A DNA stretch of 64,000 bases from Paratinospora sagittata (GCA_035771175.1 JAYMFD010001271.1:1302001-1366000); one strand, 5' to 3'; counted from the first letter of the stretch, positions 1-13,470 are shown. Notes: generated from the sequence alone by a model not told the origin. Numbers and translations are program-made.

Positions 1-107
1 AATATCTATCAGAATCATGGGATCTCATGAAGAATCTTATTCTTATTTTTCAGTGCAAGTAATTTTCGCCCTCAAACAGTGGAATGCGATACACATAATT
101 TCTTTCA

Positions 108-449
108 TCATACATGACCCCTAAGCAATTTCCCAATTGTTTTTGCTTGTGGGAGCACCTCACCCAGCTTCTTCATCTCTTTAATGATCTTGGTAAAGCG
201 TGTCATGGCTTCTGAGATTTCCAAATTCTCACTAATTCTGAAGGCATCATAGGATTCTTCCAGCTTTGTCAACTTTGTTTCCTTTACTTGCTTTGTGCGT
301 TCATGACTAACTTCTATGTTGTCCCCTTTGTCTTTGGCAGTGTCGTAGGCACTAGGTCTGTTGAATTCATTTATCGAAAGACTACAGAAAAGCATGTTTA
401 TGATACCCTGTCTTTTAATTGCTCTAACTTCTTTTCTTCGGGTAGCCAT
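108..449 (-). pseudogene. Gag UBN2-like half, 113-residue frame
   Basis: In this monomer the in-frame TGA seen upstream in most copies is changed (AAATGA to AAAAGA), so the second-half frame extends back through MATRRKEVRAIKRQGIINML into sequence whose ancestral frame was different. The core INEFNRPSAYDTAKDKGDN and the tail MKKLGEVLPQAKTIGKLLRG are intact. The first ~18 residues are therefore an off-frame extension rather than real Gag sequence. Confidence 0.65.
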
Positions 450-1150
450 ACATTTATTGCTTTCGGCACAATTACATAATTTTCAACCTTTGTGGGTGTA
501 GAATAACCATTTCTTACAATATCCCAAACATTAGAATCATGACATCTCATGAAGAAGCTTATTCTTATTTTTCAGTGCAAGTAATTTCCGCCCCTGTACA
601 GTGGAGGGCGATTCATAGAATTTCCTTCATCATACATGTCCCTTAAGGAATTTTTTAATTGTTTTTGCTTGTGGGAGCACCTCACCCAGCTTCTTCAATT
701 TTTAATAATCATGGTAAAGCGTGTTCTGGCTTCTAAGATTTCCACATTCTCACTAATTCTGAAGGAATCATAAGATTCCTCCAGCTTTTTCAACTTTGTT
801 TCCTTTACTTTCTTTGTGTCTTCATGAGTAACTTTTTGGTTATCACATTTCTCCTTGACAGTGTCGCAGGCACTGGGTCTGTTGAATTCATTAGTCGAAA
901 GATTACAGAACAGGATGTTTATGATACCTAGTCATGTAATTGCTCTAATTTTTTTTCTCCTGGTAGCCATACATTCTTTGCCTTCGGCACAATTAAACCA
1001 TTTTCAAACTTTGTGGGTGCAGAATAGCCATTTCTTAAAATATCACAAACATCAGAATCATGGGATCTCATAAAGTATCTTATTCTTATTTTTCAGTGCA
1101 AGTAATTTCCGCCGTTGAACAGTGCAGGACGATTCATATAATTTCCTTCA

Positions 1151-1492
1151 TCATTCATGTCCCCTAAGGAATTTTCCAATTGTTTTTGCTTGTGGGAGCA
1201 CCTCACCCAGCTTTTTCATCTCTTTAATAATCGTGATAAAGCTTGTTATGGCTTCTGAGATTTCCACATTCTCACTAATTCTGAAGGCATCGTAGGATTC
1301 CTCCAGCTTTGTCAACTTTGTTTCTTTTACTTGCTTTGTGCCTTCATTAGTAACTTCTATGTGATCCCATTCTTCTTTGGCAATGTCGCAGGCGCTGGGT
1401 CTGTTGAATTTATTAGTCGAAAGACTACATAAAAGCATGTTTATGATACCTAGTCCTTTAATTGCTCTAAATTCTTTTCTCCTGGTAGCCAT
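1151..1492 (-). pseudogene. Gag UBN2-like half, 113-residue frame
   Basis: Same architecture as the first such frame in the window, with TNKFNRPSACDIAKEEWDHI and a TNEGTKQVKETKL variant. The TNEGTKQ/EEWDHIEV combination recurs at 7430-7648, 10.9-11.2 kb, 12.5-12.8 kb, 14.0-14.4 kb, 15.6-15.9 kb and 17.1-17.5 kb. It marks a monomer subfamily confined to the left part of the window. The off-frame N-terminal extension depends on loss of the usual TGA. Confidence 0.65.
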
Positions 1493-1724
1493 ACATTTTT
1501 TGCCTTCGGCACAATTAAACCATTCTCAACATTTGTTGGTGCAGAATAGCCATTTCTTACAAAATCCCAAACATCAGACTCATGAGATCTCATGAAGTAT
1601 CTTATTCTTGTATTCTAGTGCAAGTAATTTTCGCCCTTAAATAGTAAAACGCGATACACATAATTTCCTTCATCATACATGTCCCCTAAGGAATTTCCCA
1701 ATTGTTTTTGCTTGTGGGAGCACC

Positions 1725-3285
1725 TCACCCCAGCTTCTTCATCTCTTTCATAATCTTGGTAAAGCGTGTTATGGCTTCTGAGATGTCTACAATCTCACTA
1801 ATTCTGAGGGCACCATAGGATTCTTCGAGCATTGTCAACTTTGTTTCCTTTTCTTGCCTTGTGTCTCCATGTGTAACTTTTAGGTTATCCCATTTCTCCA
1901 TGACAGTGTCGCAGGCACTGGGTCTGTTGAATTCATTAATCGAAAGATTACAAAAATGCATGTTTATAATACCGTGTCATTTAATTGCTCTAACTTGTTT
2001 TCTCCTGGTAGCCAAAAAGTCTTTGCCTTCGACACAATTACACCATTTTCAAGTGTAGAATATCCATTTCTTACAATATCCCAAACATCAGACTCATGGG
2101 ATCTAATGAAGTATCTTATTCTTGTTTTCTTGTGCAAGTAATTTTCACCCATAAACAGTGGAACGCGATACCCATAATTTCCTTCATCATACACGTCCCC
2201 TAAAAGATTTCCCAATTGTTTTTGCTTGTGGGAGCACCTCACCCAGCTTCTTTATCTATTTAATAATCTCGCTAAAGCGCGTTATGGCTTCTGAGATTTT
2301 GAGGTTCTCACTAATTTTGAACACATCATATGACTCCTCCAGCTTTCTCAACTTTGTTTCCTTTACATGGTTTGTGTCTTCATGAGTAGTTTCTATGTTG
2401 TCCCATTTCTCCTTGGCAGTGTCGGAGGCACTAGGTCTATTGAATTCATTAATCGAAAGACTATAGAAAAGAATGTTTATGATACATTGTCATTTAATTG
2501 CTTTAACTTCTTTTCTACGAGTAGCCATACATTCTTTGCCTTCAGAACAATTACACCATTTCAACCTTTGTGGGTCCAAAATAGCCATTTCTTACAATGT
2601 CCCAAACATCAGACACGTGGGATATAATGAAGTATCTTATTCTTGTTTTCTAGTGCAAGTAATGTTCGCCCTTAAACAGTGGAACGCGATATACATAATT
2701 TTCTTCATCATACATGTCCCCTAAAGAATTTCCCAATTGTGTTTGCTTGTTTGAGCACCTCACCTATCAACTTCATCTTTTTAATAATCTTGGTAAAGCG
2801 TGTTATGACCTCTGAGATTTCCACATTTTCAATAATTCTGAAAGCATCATAGGATTCCTCCAACTTTGTCAACTTTATTTCCTTTACTTGCCTTGTGTCT
2901 TCATGAGTAACTTTTAGGTTATCCCATTTCTCCATGATAGTGTCGCAGGCACTGGGTCTGTTGAATTCATTAATTGAAAGATTACAGAAATGCATGTTTA
3001 TGATACTGTGTCATTTAATTGCTCTAACTTGTTTTCTCCTGGTAGCCATAAATTCTTTGCCTCCGACACAACTACACCATTTTCAACCTTTGTGGGTGCA
3101 GAATAGCCATTTCTTACAATATCCCAAACATCAGACTCATGGGATCTAATGAAGTATCTTCTTCTTGTTTTCTTGTGCAAGAGATTTTCACCCTTAAACA
3201 GTGGAACGCGATACATATAATTTCCTTTATCATACATGTGCCCTAAAGAATTTCCCAATTGTTTTTGCTTGTGGGAACACCTCAC
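1725..3285 (-). repeat. Two-monomer higher-order repeat, period ~1034 bp
   Basis: The half-unit pair at 1725-1961 and 1964-2242 has its closest relative in the pair at 2708-2995 and 2998-3285, shifted by ~1034 bp. Both pairs share MHFCNLSINEFNRPSACDT, a MEKWDNLKVTH variant, and the first-half variant with KKTR in place of WKTR (the conserved Trp of the WKTR motif changed to Lys). The intervening monomer (around 2430) is of a different subtype. This is the pattern left by duplication of a dimer. Confidence 0.6.
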
Positions 3286-4041
3286 CCAGCTTCTTTATCT
3301 ATGTAATAATCTCGGTAAAGCGTGTTGTGGCTTCTGAGATTTCCACGTTCTCACTAATTCTGAAGGCATCATAGGACTCCTCTAGCTTTCTCAACCTTGT
3401 TTCCTTTACTTGCTTTGTGTCTTCATGAGTAATTTCTAGGTTAATCTATTTCTCCTTGACAATGTCGCAAGAACTGGGTCTGTTGAATTCATTAATTGAA
3501 AGACTATAAAAAAGATTGTTTATGATACCTTGTCATTTAATTTCTCAATTTTCTTTTCTCCAAGTAACCATACAATCTTCGCCTTCGGCGCAATTACACC
3601 ATTTTCAACCTTTGTGGGTGCAGAATAACAATTTCTTCCAATATCCCAAACATCAGACTAATGGGATCTAATGAGGTATCTTATTCTGCTTTTCCAGTGC
3701 AAGTAGTTTTCGCCCTTCAACAGTGGAATGCGATTCATAGAATTTCCTTCATCATGCATGTCCCCTAAGAAATTTTCCAATTGTTTTTGCTTATGGGACC
3801 ACCTCACCCAGCTTCTTCATCTCTTTAATAATCTTTGTGAAGTGTGTTTCGGGATCTGAGATGTCTTCGTTCTCACTACTTGTAAAAGCATCATAGGATT
3901 CCTCCAGTTTTCTCAACTTTGTTTCCTTTACTTGTTTTGTGTCTTCCTGAGTAATTTCTAGGTTATTCCATTTCTGCTTGACAGTGTCGCAGGCACTGCT
4001 TCTGTTGAATTCATTAATTGAAAGACTACAGAAAAGCTTGT

Positions 4042-4329
4042 TTATGATACCTTGTCATTTAATTTCTCTAACTTCATTTCTCCGAGTAACCATACATTCT
4101 TTGCCTTCCGGACAATTACACCATTTTCAACCATTGTGGGAGCAGAATAAGAATTTCTTACAATATCCCAAACATCATACTCACGGGATATAATGAAGTA
4201 TATTATTCTTGTATTCTTGTGCAAGTAATTTTCGCCCTTAAACAGTGGAACGCGATACACATAATTTCCTTCATCATACATGTCCATTAAAAAATTTCCC
4301 AAGTGTTTTTGCTTGTGGGACGACCTCAC
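4042..4329 (-). pseudogene. Gag DUF4219-like half, KNTR variant
   Basis: A 95-residue frame with YRVPLFKGENYLHKNTRIIY, where the Trp of the WKTR motif is replaced by Lys-Asn. It groups with the first halves at 1964-2242 and 2998-3285. It lies exactly two canonical periods (1044 bp) from the latter, which helps establish 522 bp as the standard unit length. Confidence 0.65.
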
Positions 4330-5999
4330 CCAGTTTCTTCATCTTTTTAATAATCTTTGTGAACCGTGTTATGGTATCTAAGATGTCTTCGTTCTCACTA
4401 ATTCTATAGGCATCACAGGATTCCTATACCTTTGTCAACTTTGTTTCTTTTACTTGCTTTTTGTCTTCATGAGTAACTTCTACATTATCCTATTTCTGTT
4501 GAATTCATTAATCGAAAGACTATAGAAATGCATGTTTATGATACTTTGTCATTTAATTGCTCCAACTTTTTTCTATGGGTAGCCATACATTCTTTGCCTT
4601 CGGCACAATTATACCTTTTTCAACCTTTATGGGTGCAGAATAACCATTTCATACAATATCCCAAACATCAGAATCATGGGATCTCATAAAGTATCTTATT
4701 CTTATTTTTCAGTGCAAGTAATTTCCGCCCTTGAACAATGGAGGCCGATTCATAGAATTTTCCTTCATCATACATGTCCCCTAAGGAATTTCCCAATTGT
4801 TTTTGCATGTGAGAGCACCTCACCCAACTTCATCTCTTTAATAATCTTGGTAAAGCGTGTTATGGCTTCCGAGATTTCCACATTCTCACTATTTCCTCCA
4901 GCTTTCTCAACTTTGTTTCCTTTACTTGCTTTGGTTTTAATGAGTAATTTTAAGGTTATCCCATTTCTCCTTGACAGTGTCGCAGGCACTCGGTCTGTTG
5001 AATTCCTTAAATGAAAGACTACAAAAAAGCATGTTTATGATACCTTGTCATTTAATCGTTATAACTTCTTTTCTCCTGGTTGCCATACATTCTTTGCCTT
5101 CGGCACAATTACACCATTTTCAACCTTTGTGGTGCTGAATAGCCATTTCTTACAATATTCCAAACGTCAGACTCATGGGATCTCATGAAGTATCTTATTT
5201 TTGTTTTCCATTGCAAGTAATTTTCGCCCGTAAACAGGGGAATGTGATTCATACAATTGCCTTCATCATACATGTCCCCTAAGGAATTTCCAAATTATTT
5301 TTGCTTGTGGGACCACCTCACCGAGCTTTTTCATCTCTTTAATAATCTTTGTTAAGCGTGTTATGGCATCTGAGATGTCTTCGTTCTCACTAATCCTAAA
5401 AGCATCATAGGATTCCTCCAGCTTTGTCAACTTTCCTTCCTTTACTTCCTTTCTGCCTTCATGAGTAACTTCTATGTTATCCCATTTCTCCATGGCAGTG
5501 TCGCAGGCACTTGGTCTGTTGAATTCAATAATCGAAAGACTATAGAAAAACTTGTTTATAATACATTTTCATTTAATTGCTCAAACTTCTTTTCTGCGAG
5601 TAGCCTTACATTTCTTGCCTTCGACACAATTACACCATTTTCAACCTTTGTGGGTGCCGAATAGCCATTTCTTACAATATCCCAAACATCAAACCCACGG
5701 GATGTAACGAAGTATCTTATTCTTGTTTTCTAGTGCAAGTAATTTTCGCCCTTAAACCGTGGAACGCGATACACATAATTTCCTTCATCATACATGTCCC
5801 CTAAGGAATTTCCCAATTGTTTTTGTTTTTGCTTGTGGGAGCACTTTACCCAGCCTCTTCATCTCTTTAATAATCTTGGTAAATCGTGTTATGGCTTATG
5901 AGATTTCCAAATTCTCACTAATTCTGAAGGCATCATAGGATTCCTCCAGCTTTGTCAACTTTGATTCATTTACTTGCTTTGTGTCTTCACGAGTAACTT

Positions 6000-6344
6000 T
6001 TAGGTTATCCCAGTTCTCCATGACAGTGTCGCAGGCACTGGGTCTGTTGAATTCGTTACTCGAAAGATTACAGAAAAACATGTTTGTGATACCGTGTCGT
6101 TTAATTGCTCTAACTTCTTTTCTCTGGGTGGCCATACATTTTTTGTCTTTGGCACAATTACACCATTTTCAACTTTTGTGGGTGCAGAATAACCATTTCT
6201 TACAATATCCCAAACATTAGACTCATGAGATCTCATGAAATATCTTATTCTTGTTTTTAAGTGCAAGTAATTTTTGCCCTTAAACAATGGAATGTGATAC
6301 ACATAATTTCCTTCATCATACTTGTCCCCTAAGGAATTTTCCAA
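6000..6344 (-). pseudogene. Gag DUF4219-like half with read-through past the usual frameshift stop
   Basis: The frame starts at MENSLGDKYDEGNYVYHIPL and continues beyond LNDTVS, because the stop after the frameshift site is changed. It then reads the UBN2 region out of frame (QTCFSVIFRVTNSTDPVPA). The correct UBN2 frame lies on the same strand at 5896-6135. The monomer's second half closely resembles the one at 7984-8169, about four units away. Confidence 0.65.
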
Positions 6345-8386
6345 TTGTTTTTACTTATGGGACCACCTTACCCAGGTTCGTCATCTCTTTAATAATCTTT
6401 GCGAAGCATCTTATGGCATCTGAGATGTCTTCGTTCTCACTAATTGTAAAGGCATTGTAGGATTCCTCTACCTTTGTCTAATTTGTTTCCTTTACTTTCT
6501 TTGTCCCTTCATTAGTAAGTTTTATGTGATCCCATTTCTCCTTGGCAGTGTCGCAGGCACTGGGTCTGTTGAATTCATTAATCGAAAGACTACAAAAAAG
6601 CATGTTTATGATACCTTGTCTTTTAATTGCTCTAACTTCTTTTCTACGAGTAGCCTTACATTCTTTACCTTCGGCACAATTACAACTTTTTCAACTTTTC
6701 TGGGTGCAAAACAGCCATTTCTTACAATATCCCAAACATCAAAGGCATGGGATGTAATGAAGTATCTTATTCTTGTTTTCTAGTGCAATTAATTTTCGAT
6801 CTTAAACAGTGGAACGCGATACACAGAATTTTCTTCATCATACAGGTCCCCTAAGGAAGTTTCCAATTGTTTTTGCTTGTTGGAGCACCTTACCCAGCTT
6901 CTTCATCTCTTTAATAATCTTGGTATAGCGTGTTATGGCTTCTGAGATTTCCACATTCTAACTAATTCTGAAGGCATCATTGGATTCCTCCAGCTTTGTC
7001 AACTTTGTTTCCTTTACATGCTTTGCGCCTTCATGAGTAACTTCTATGTTAACCCATTTCTCCATGGCAGTGCCGCAGGCACTGGGTCTGTCGAATTCAT
7101 TAATCGAAAGACTACAAAAAAACATGTTTATGACGCCTTGTCATTTAATTGCTCTAACTTTCTCTCTACGGGTAGCCATACATTCTTTGCCTTCGGCACA
7201 ATTACACCATTTTCAACCTTTGTGGGTGCAGAATAGCAATTTCTTACAATATCCCAAACATCAGAATCATGGGATCACATAAAGTATCTGATTCTTATTT
7301 TTCAGTGCAAGTAATTTCCACCCTTGAACAGTGGAGGGCGATTCATAGAATTTTCTTCATCATACATGTCCCCTAAGGAATTTTTCCAATTGTTTTTACT
7401 TGTGGGACCACCTCACCCAGGTTCTTCATCTATTTAGTAATCTTTGCGAAGCATGTTATGGCTTCTAAGATTTCCACATTCTCACTAATTCTGAAGGCAT
7501 CATAGGATTCCTCCAGCTTTGTCAACTTTGTTTCCTTTACTTGCTTTGTGCCTTCATTAGTAACTTCTATGTGATCCCATTTATCCTTGGCAATGTGGCA
7601 GGTGCTGGGTCTGTTGAATTCATTAGTCGAAAGACTACAGAAAAGCATGTTTATGATACCTTGTCATTTAATTGCTCTAAATTCTTTTCTCCTGATAGCC
7701 ATACATTCTCTGCCTTCGGCACAATTAAACCATTTTCTACCTTTGTGGGTGTAGAATATCCATTTCTTACAATATCCCAAACATCAGAATCATGGGATCT
7801 CATAATGTATCTTATTATTATTTTTCATGCAAGTAATTTCCGCCCTTGAACAGTGGAGGGCGATTCATAGAATTACGTTCATTATACATGTCCCTTCAGG
7901 AATTTCCCAATTGTTTTTGCTTGTGGAAGCACCTCACCCAGCTTCTTTATCTCTTTAATAATGGTGGTAAAGCGTGTTATGGCTTATGCGATTTCCACAT
8001 TCACACTAATTCTGAAGGCATCATAGGATTCCTCCAGCTTCGTCAACTTTGATTCATTTACTTGCTTTGTGTCTTCATGTGTAACTTTTAGGTTATCCCA
8101 TTTCTCCATGACAGTATCGCAGGCAATGGGTCTGTTGAATTCGTTAATCGGAAGATTACAGAAAAGCATGTTTATGATATCGTGTCATTTAATTGCTCTA
8201 ACTTCTTTTCTACGGGTAGCAATACATTCTTTGTCTTCGGCACAATTGCACCATTTTCAACCTTTGTGGGTGCAGAATAACCATTTCTTACAATATCCGA
8301 AACATTAGACTCATGGTAAAGCGTGTTGTGGCTTCTGAGATTTCCACATTCTCACTAATTCTGAAGGCATCATAGGATTCCTCCAG

Positions 8387-9927
8387 GATTACAAGTAGGC
8401 CTAACCCAATCAGTAGCATAATCAACCCAATCATGCTTAAGTAAACATAAGTTGCATAAATTCAATGATTCTAGGCCAAAAGCATCAAAAGCCCTAAAAT
8501 ATGAAATTTGCCATACTTAGGTCATATTGTCGATTTACACTAAGTCACCATGTTCAGCCATGTATATCACTGATTTTGCATCATGGGTTCATCAACAATG
8601 ACAACTAGGTCAACATAGTTGATATGCAAGCTATTTGGAAAAAACTAAGTTCATATTCTAAATTTAGGTCTAATATAAGCAACCCTACCAATTCTTCATT
8701 TAATATTCTGTTCAGATGTATCAATCTACTAACACAAAAATGTAATCACAAAATAAACCGTATGATTGAAGTATGTGAAGAAACAAACCTTCTGTCCAAA
8801 TATCAGCCCAATCCAACGGTGGACCGAAAAGATAAGTATCTTTGATGAACAAGTCTCTAATCAGACAATTTCGCCTTTCCTGCTGCAAATACTCAAACTC
8901 AGATGACTATATCACACAACATACTTACCCCATAAAGATCTCCATCGTTCCGAATGCAGAAATATTCGTTTTAAACTATATACCCAAACTTGATATCCAT
9001 CCAACGGTAGATTGAGGAGAACTATAAGTTTGAGCGAAATGGCGCGAGAAATCCAGACTTTTCGACAAGCTTTGTATGAGAGGTTATATCTCCTAAACGA
9101 AACATCTACTCAAGATCGCCACCGTTCAAAATGCCGAAATATCCGTCATCAACTACATACCAAAATTTTCTATATATCCAACGGTGGATTGAGGAGATCT
9201 ATAAGTTTGAGCTAAACGGCGCGAGAAATCCAGACTTTCCGACCAGCTTTGTTTGAGAGGTTAGATCTCTTAGACGAAACCTCTAATCAAAATCGCCACC
9301 GTTCAGAATGCAGAACCATAAGCTACGAACTTTCGGACAAAATTTGAGCTCAATCAGCGATATATCCCGCAGATCCAGCACTTTGATGAAAACATTGCAG
9401 AGATTTTCCTCAATCAACTCCTTCTTTCTTTCTCTTATTCTTTCCTTTCTCTTCTTTTCTTTTATTTTTTTCCTTTCTCTCCACTCACCTCACTTTCTAG
9501 CACTTCCTTGGAGAAGAGAAGTGGGCATGGGACACTTGTCCACTTTCATGCACCAACCTTCACATTTGTTGGTCTCATACTACCCATACCAACCACATGT
9601 ACTTTAACCAATCTCATGCTTTCATGTATTTTAAATGTTCAATCCATTTAATACACCAAATTTTCATTCTCATTTACCCTTTTATTCAATCAATCCTAAC
9701 CCATATCAATTCATGGTTTAATGGACCCATGCATAAATAATAACATATGCATTATACTTTAATTTATACAATTTATAATACACATATTTATATACATTAT
9801 CAAGCATCAACTATACAAACATAAAACAACCATCAAACAAACACCAACCATATCAAGGCAACACATAGAGTTTGGGCAAAGTGCAATTGGGTTATGGTCT
9901 AGATGAAATAATTTTCGAGGCGTCACA
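8387..9927 (-). mobile_element. Truncated LTR fragment of a Tekay/Del-like Ty3 element
   Basis: This matches plus-strand positions ~20277-21976 of the complete LTR further right, including the terminal GGCGTCACA (LTR 5' end in element orientation, TGTGACGCC). It starts abruptly inside the LTR (GATTACAAGTAGGCCTAACC), so about 1.3 kb of the LTR is missing and no target-site duplication can be tested. Relative to the full LTR it lacks a ~20-bp stretch near 8407 and has one rather than four copies of a 41-bp CTCACCTCA minisatellite. It carries a CT-rich tract at about 9410-9482 and two degenerate copies of a CCAACGGT...GAGAAATCCAGACTT block at 9001-9250. Short frames inside it are not genes. Confidence 0.88.
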
Positions 9928-10353
9928 ATACATATCCCCTAAGGAATTTGCCAATTGTTTTTGCTAGTGGGAGCACCTCACCCAGCTTCTTCACTAATTC
10001 TGAAGGCATCATAGGATTCCTCCAACTTTGTCAACTTTGTTTCCTTTACTTGCTTTGTGCCTTCATTAGTAACTTCTATGTGATCCCATTCCTCCTAGGC
10101 AGTGTCGCAGGTGCTGGGTCTGTTGAATTCATTAGTCGAAAGACAACAGAAAAGCATGTTTATGATACCTTGTCCTTTAATTGCCCTAAATTCTTTTCTC
10201 CTGGTAGCCATACATTCTTTCCCTTCGGCACAATTAAACCATTTTCAACCTTTGTGGGTGCAAAATAGCCATTTCTTACAAAATCCCAAACATCAGACTC
10301 ATGGGATCTCATGAAGTATCTTATTCTTGTTTTTTATTGCAAGTAATTTACGT

Positions 10354-11906
10354 CCTTGAACAGTGGAGGGCAATTCATAGAATTTCCTTCATCATACATG
10401 TCCCTAAAGGAATTTGCCAAATGTTTTTGCTTGTGGGAGCACCTCACCCAGCTTCTTCATCTCTTTAATAATCTTGGTAAAGCGTGTAATGGCTAGTGAG
10501 ATTTCCACATTCTAACTAATTCGGAAAGCATCATAGGATTCCTCCAGCTTTGTCATCTTTGTTTCCTTTACTTGCTTTGTGCCTTCATGAGTAACTTTTA
10601 GGTTATCCCATTTCTTCTTGGCAGTGTCGCAGGGACTAGGTCTGTTGAATTCATTATTCCAAAGATTACAGAACAGCATGTTTATGATAACTTGTCATGT
10701 AATTGCTCTAACTTCTTTTCTCCTGGTAGCCATACATTCTTTGCCTTCGGAACAATTAAACCATTTTCAACATTTGTGGGTGCAGAATAGTTATTTCTTA
10801 AAATATCACAAACATTAGAATCATGGGATCTCATAAAGTATCTTATTCTTATTTTTCAGTGCAAGTAATTTCCGCCCTTGAACAGTGGAGGGCGATTCAT
10901 ATAATTTCCTTCATCATACATGTCCCCTAAGGAATTTCCAAATTGTTTTTGCTGGTGGGAGCACCTCACCCAGCTTCTTCATCACTTTAATAATCGTGGT
11001 AAAGCCTGTTATGGCTTCTGAGACTTCCACATTCTCACTAATTCTAAAGGCATCATAGGATTCCTCCAGCTTTGTCAACTTTGTTTCCCTTACTTGCTTT
11101 GTCCCTTCATTAGTAACTTCTATGTGATCCCAATCCTCCTTGGCAGTGGGTCTGTTGAATTCATTAGTCGAAAGACTACAGAAAAGCATGTTTATGATAC
11201 CTTGTCCTTTAATTGGTCTACATTCTTTTCTCATGGTAGCCATACATTCTTTGCCTTCGGTACAATTAAACCATTTTCAACCTTTGTGGGTGCAGAATAG
11301 TCATTTCTTACAAAATCCCAAACATCAGACTCATGGGATCTAATGAAGTGTCTTATTCTTGTTTTCTAGTGCAAGTAATTTTCGCCCTTAACCAGTGGAA
11401 CGCGATACACATAATTTCCTTCGTCATACATGTCCCCTAAGGAATTTTCCAATTGTTTTTGCTTGTGGGAGCACCTCACCCAGCTTCTTCATCTCTTTAA
11501 TAATCTTGGTAAAACGTGTTATGGCTTCTGAGATTTCCACATTCTCACTAATTCTGAAGGCAACATAGGATTCCTCCAGCATTGTCAACTTTGTTTCCTT
11601 TACTTGCTTTGTGCCTTCATGAGTAACTTTTATGTTATCCCATTTCTTCTTGGCAGTGTCGCAGGCACTAGGTCTGTTGAATTCATAAATCGAAAGACTA
11701 CAGAAGAACATGTTTATGATACCTTGTCTTTTAATTGCTCTAACTTCTTTCTACTGGTAGCCATTCATTCTTTGCTTTTGGCACAATTACACAATTTTCA
11801 ACCTTTGTGGGTGTAGAATAGTCATTTCTTTCAATATCCCAAACATCAGAATCATGGGATCTCATGAAGAATCTTTTTCTTATTTTTCAGTGCAAGCAAT
11901 TTCCGC
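10354..11906 (-). repeat. Higher-order block A (three monomers)
   Basis: A three-monomer segment whose landmarks reappear at a constant shift of 4681-4682 bp (for example frames at 10618, 11094, 11604 and 11864 match 15299, 15775, 16285 and 16546). It includes a monomer with a 12-bp deletion in the conserved box (GGCAGTGGGTCTG near 11145), a private marker shared with block A'. The boundary is set where CCTTGAACAGTGG begins, uncertain by about 50 bp. Confidence 0.85.
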
Positions 11907-13470
11907 CCTTGAACAGTGGAGGGCAATTCATAGAATTTCCTTCATCATACATGTCCCCTAAGGAATTTTCCAATTGTTTTTGGTTGTGGGAGCACCTCAC
12001 CCAGCTTCTTCATTTTTTTAATAATCATGGTAAAGCGTGTTGTGGCTTCTGAGATTTCCACATTCCCACTAATTCTAAAGGAATCATAGGATTCCTCCAG
12101 CTTTGCCAACTTTTTTCATTTTCTTACTTTGTGTCTTCATGAGCAACTTTTAGGTTATCCCATTTCTCGTTGACCGTGTCACAGGCACTGGGTCTGTTGA
12201 ATTCATTAGTCGAAAGACTACAGAACAAGATGTTTATGACACCTTGTCATGTAATTGCTCTAACTTCTTTTCTCCTGGTAGCCGTACATTCTTTGCCTTC
12301 GGCACAATTAAACCATTTTCAACCTTTGTGGGTGCAAAATAGCCATTTCTTAAAATATCACAAACATCAGAATCATGGGATCTCATAAAGTATCTTATTC
12401 TTATTTTTCAGTGCAAGTAATTTCCGCCCTTGAACAGTGGATGGCGATTCATATAATTTCCTTCATCATACATGTCCCCTAAGGAATTTGCCAATTGTTT
12501 TTGCATGTGGGAGCACCTCACCCAGCTTCTTCATCTTTTTAATAATCGTGGTAAAGCCAGTTATGGCTTCTGAGATTTCAACATTCTCACTAATTCTGAA
12601 GGCATCAGAGGATTCCTCCAGCTTTTTCAACTTTGTTTCCTTTACTTGCTTTGTGCCTTCATTACTAACTTCTATGTGATCCCATTCCTCCTTGGTAGTG
12701 TCGTAGGCGCTGGGTCTGTTCAATTCATTAGTCGAAAGACTACAAAAAAACAAGTTTATGATACCTTGTCCTTTAATTGCTCTAAATTCTTTTCTCTTGG
12801 TAGCCATGCATTCTTTACCTTCGGCACAATTAAACCATTTTCAACCTTTGTGGGTGCAGAATAGCCATTTCCTACAAAATCCCAAACATCAGACTCATGG
12901 GACTTCATGAAGTATCTTCTTCTTGTTTTCTAGTGCAAGTAATTTTCGCCCTTAAACAGAGGAACGCGATACACATAATTTCCTTCATCATACATGTCCC
13001 CTAAGGAATTTTCCAATTGTTTTTGCTTGTGGGGGCACCTCACCCAGCTTCTTCATCTCTTTAATAATCTTGGTAAAGCGTGTTATGGCTTCTGAGATTT
13101 GCACATTCTCACTAATTCTGAAGGCATCATAGGATTCCTCCAGCATTTTCAACTTTGTTTCCTTTACTTGCTTTGTGCTTTCAGGAGTAACTTCTACGTT
13201 ACCCCATTTCTCCTTGGCAGTGTCGCAGGCACTAGGTCTGTTTATTCATTAATCGAAAGACTGCAGAAAAGTATGTATATGATACCTTGTCTTTTAATTG
13301 CTCTATCTTCTTTTCTACGGGTAGCCATACATTCTTTGCTTTTGGCACAATTACACAATTTTCAGCCTTTGTGGGTGTAGAATAGTCACTTCTTACAATA
13401 TCCCAAACATCAGAATCATGGGATCTCATGAAGTATCTTATTCTTGTTTTTTATTGCAAGTAATTTACGT
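11907..13470 (-). repeat. Higher-order block B (three monomers, 1564 bp)
   Basis: Followed immediately by a nearly identical copy shifted by 1564 bp. The only difference I found is T versus G in GAACAGTGGATGG near 12440 versus 14004. Such high identity, against clearly diverged neighbouring monomers, points to a very recent tandem duplication or to an assembly artefact. It includes a monomer whose box lacks the usual GAATTC (GGTCTGTTTATTC near 13235). Confidence 0.88.
12466..12807 (-). pseudogene. Gag UBN2-like half, 113-residue frame in block B
   Basis: The frame reads MATKRKEFRAIKGQGIINLF as an off-frame lead, then the UBN2 core with TNELNRPSAYDTTKEEWDHI and MKKLGEVLPHAKTIGKFLRG. The same protein sequence is encoded at 14030-14371, and a near-identical one (four residues differ) at 17148-17489. 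Preservation across the three copies reflects recent duplication, not demonstrated selection. Confidence 0.65.

Larger units (their letters stand above)
1..8386 (-). repeat. Tandem array block I: ~16 monomers of the ~522-bp Gag-derived repeat
   Basis: This is a continuous head-to-tail array whose Gag sense is on the minus strand. The most conserved box, close to GTGTCGCAGGCACTGGG on the plus strand, recurs near 346, 866, 1388, 1910, 2428, 2940, 3462, 3985, 4977, 5505, 6028, 6547, 7070, 7590 and 8114; one further monomer near 4490 has lost the box. Spacing is 512-523 bp. Nearly every monomer has an EcoRI site (GAATTC) just after the box. The left edge lies inside a monomer, so the array continues outside the window. 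The right edge stops at ...GGATTCCTCCAG, where LTR sequence begins. The last monomer before that edge is fused by deletion near 8313 (CAAACATTAGACTCATGG joined to TAAAGCGTG). I see nothing else in the block. Confidence 0.93.

Noticed and set aside
1..8386. CRISPR-like array because of the regular repetition
   Set aside because: The period is ~522 bp with no short direct repeat and unique spacer pattern, and the whole unit is repeated.
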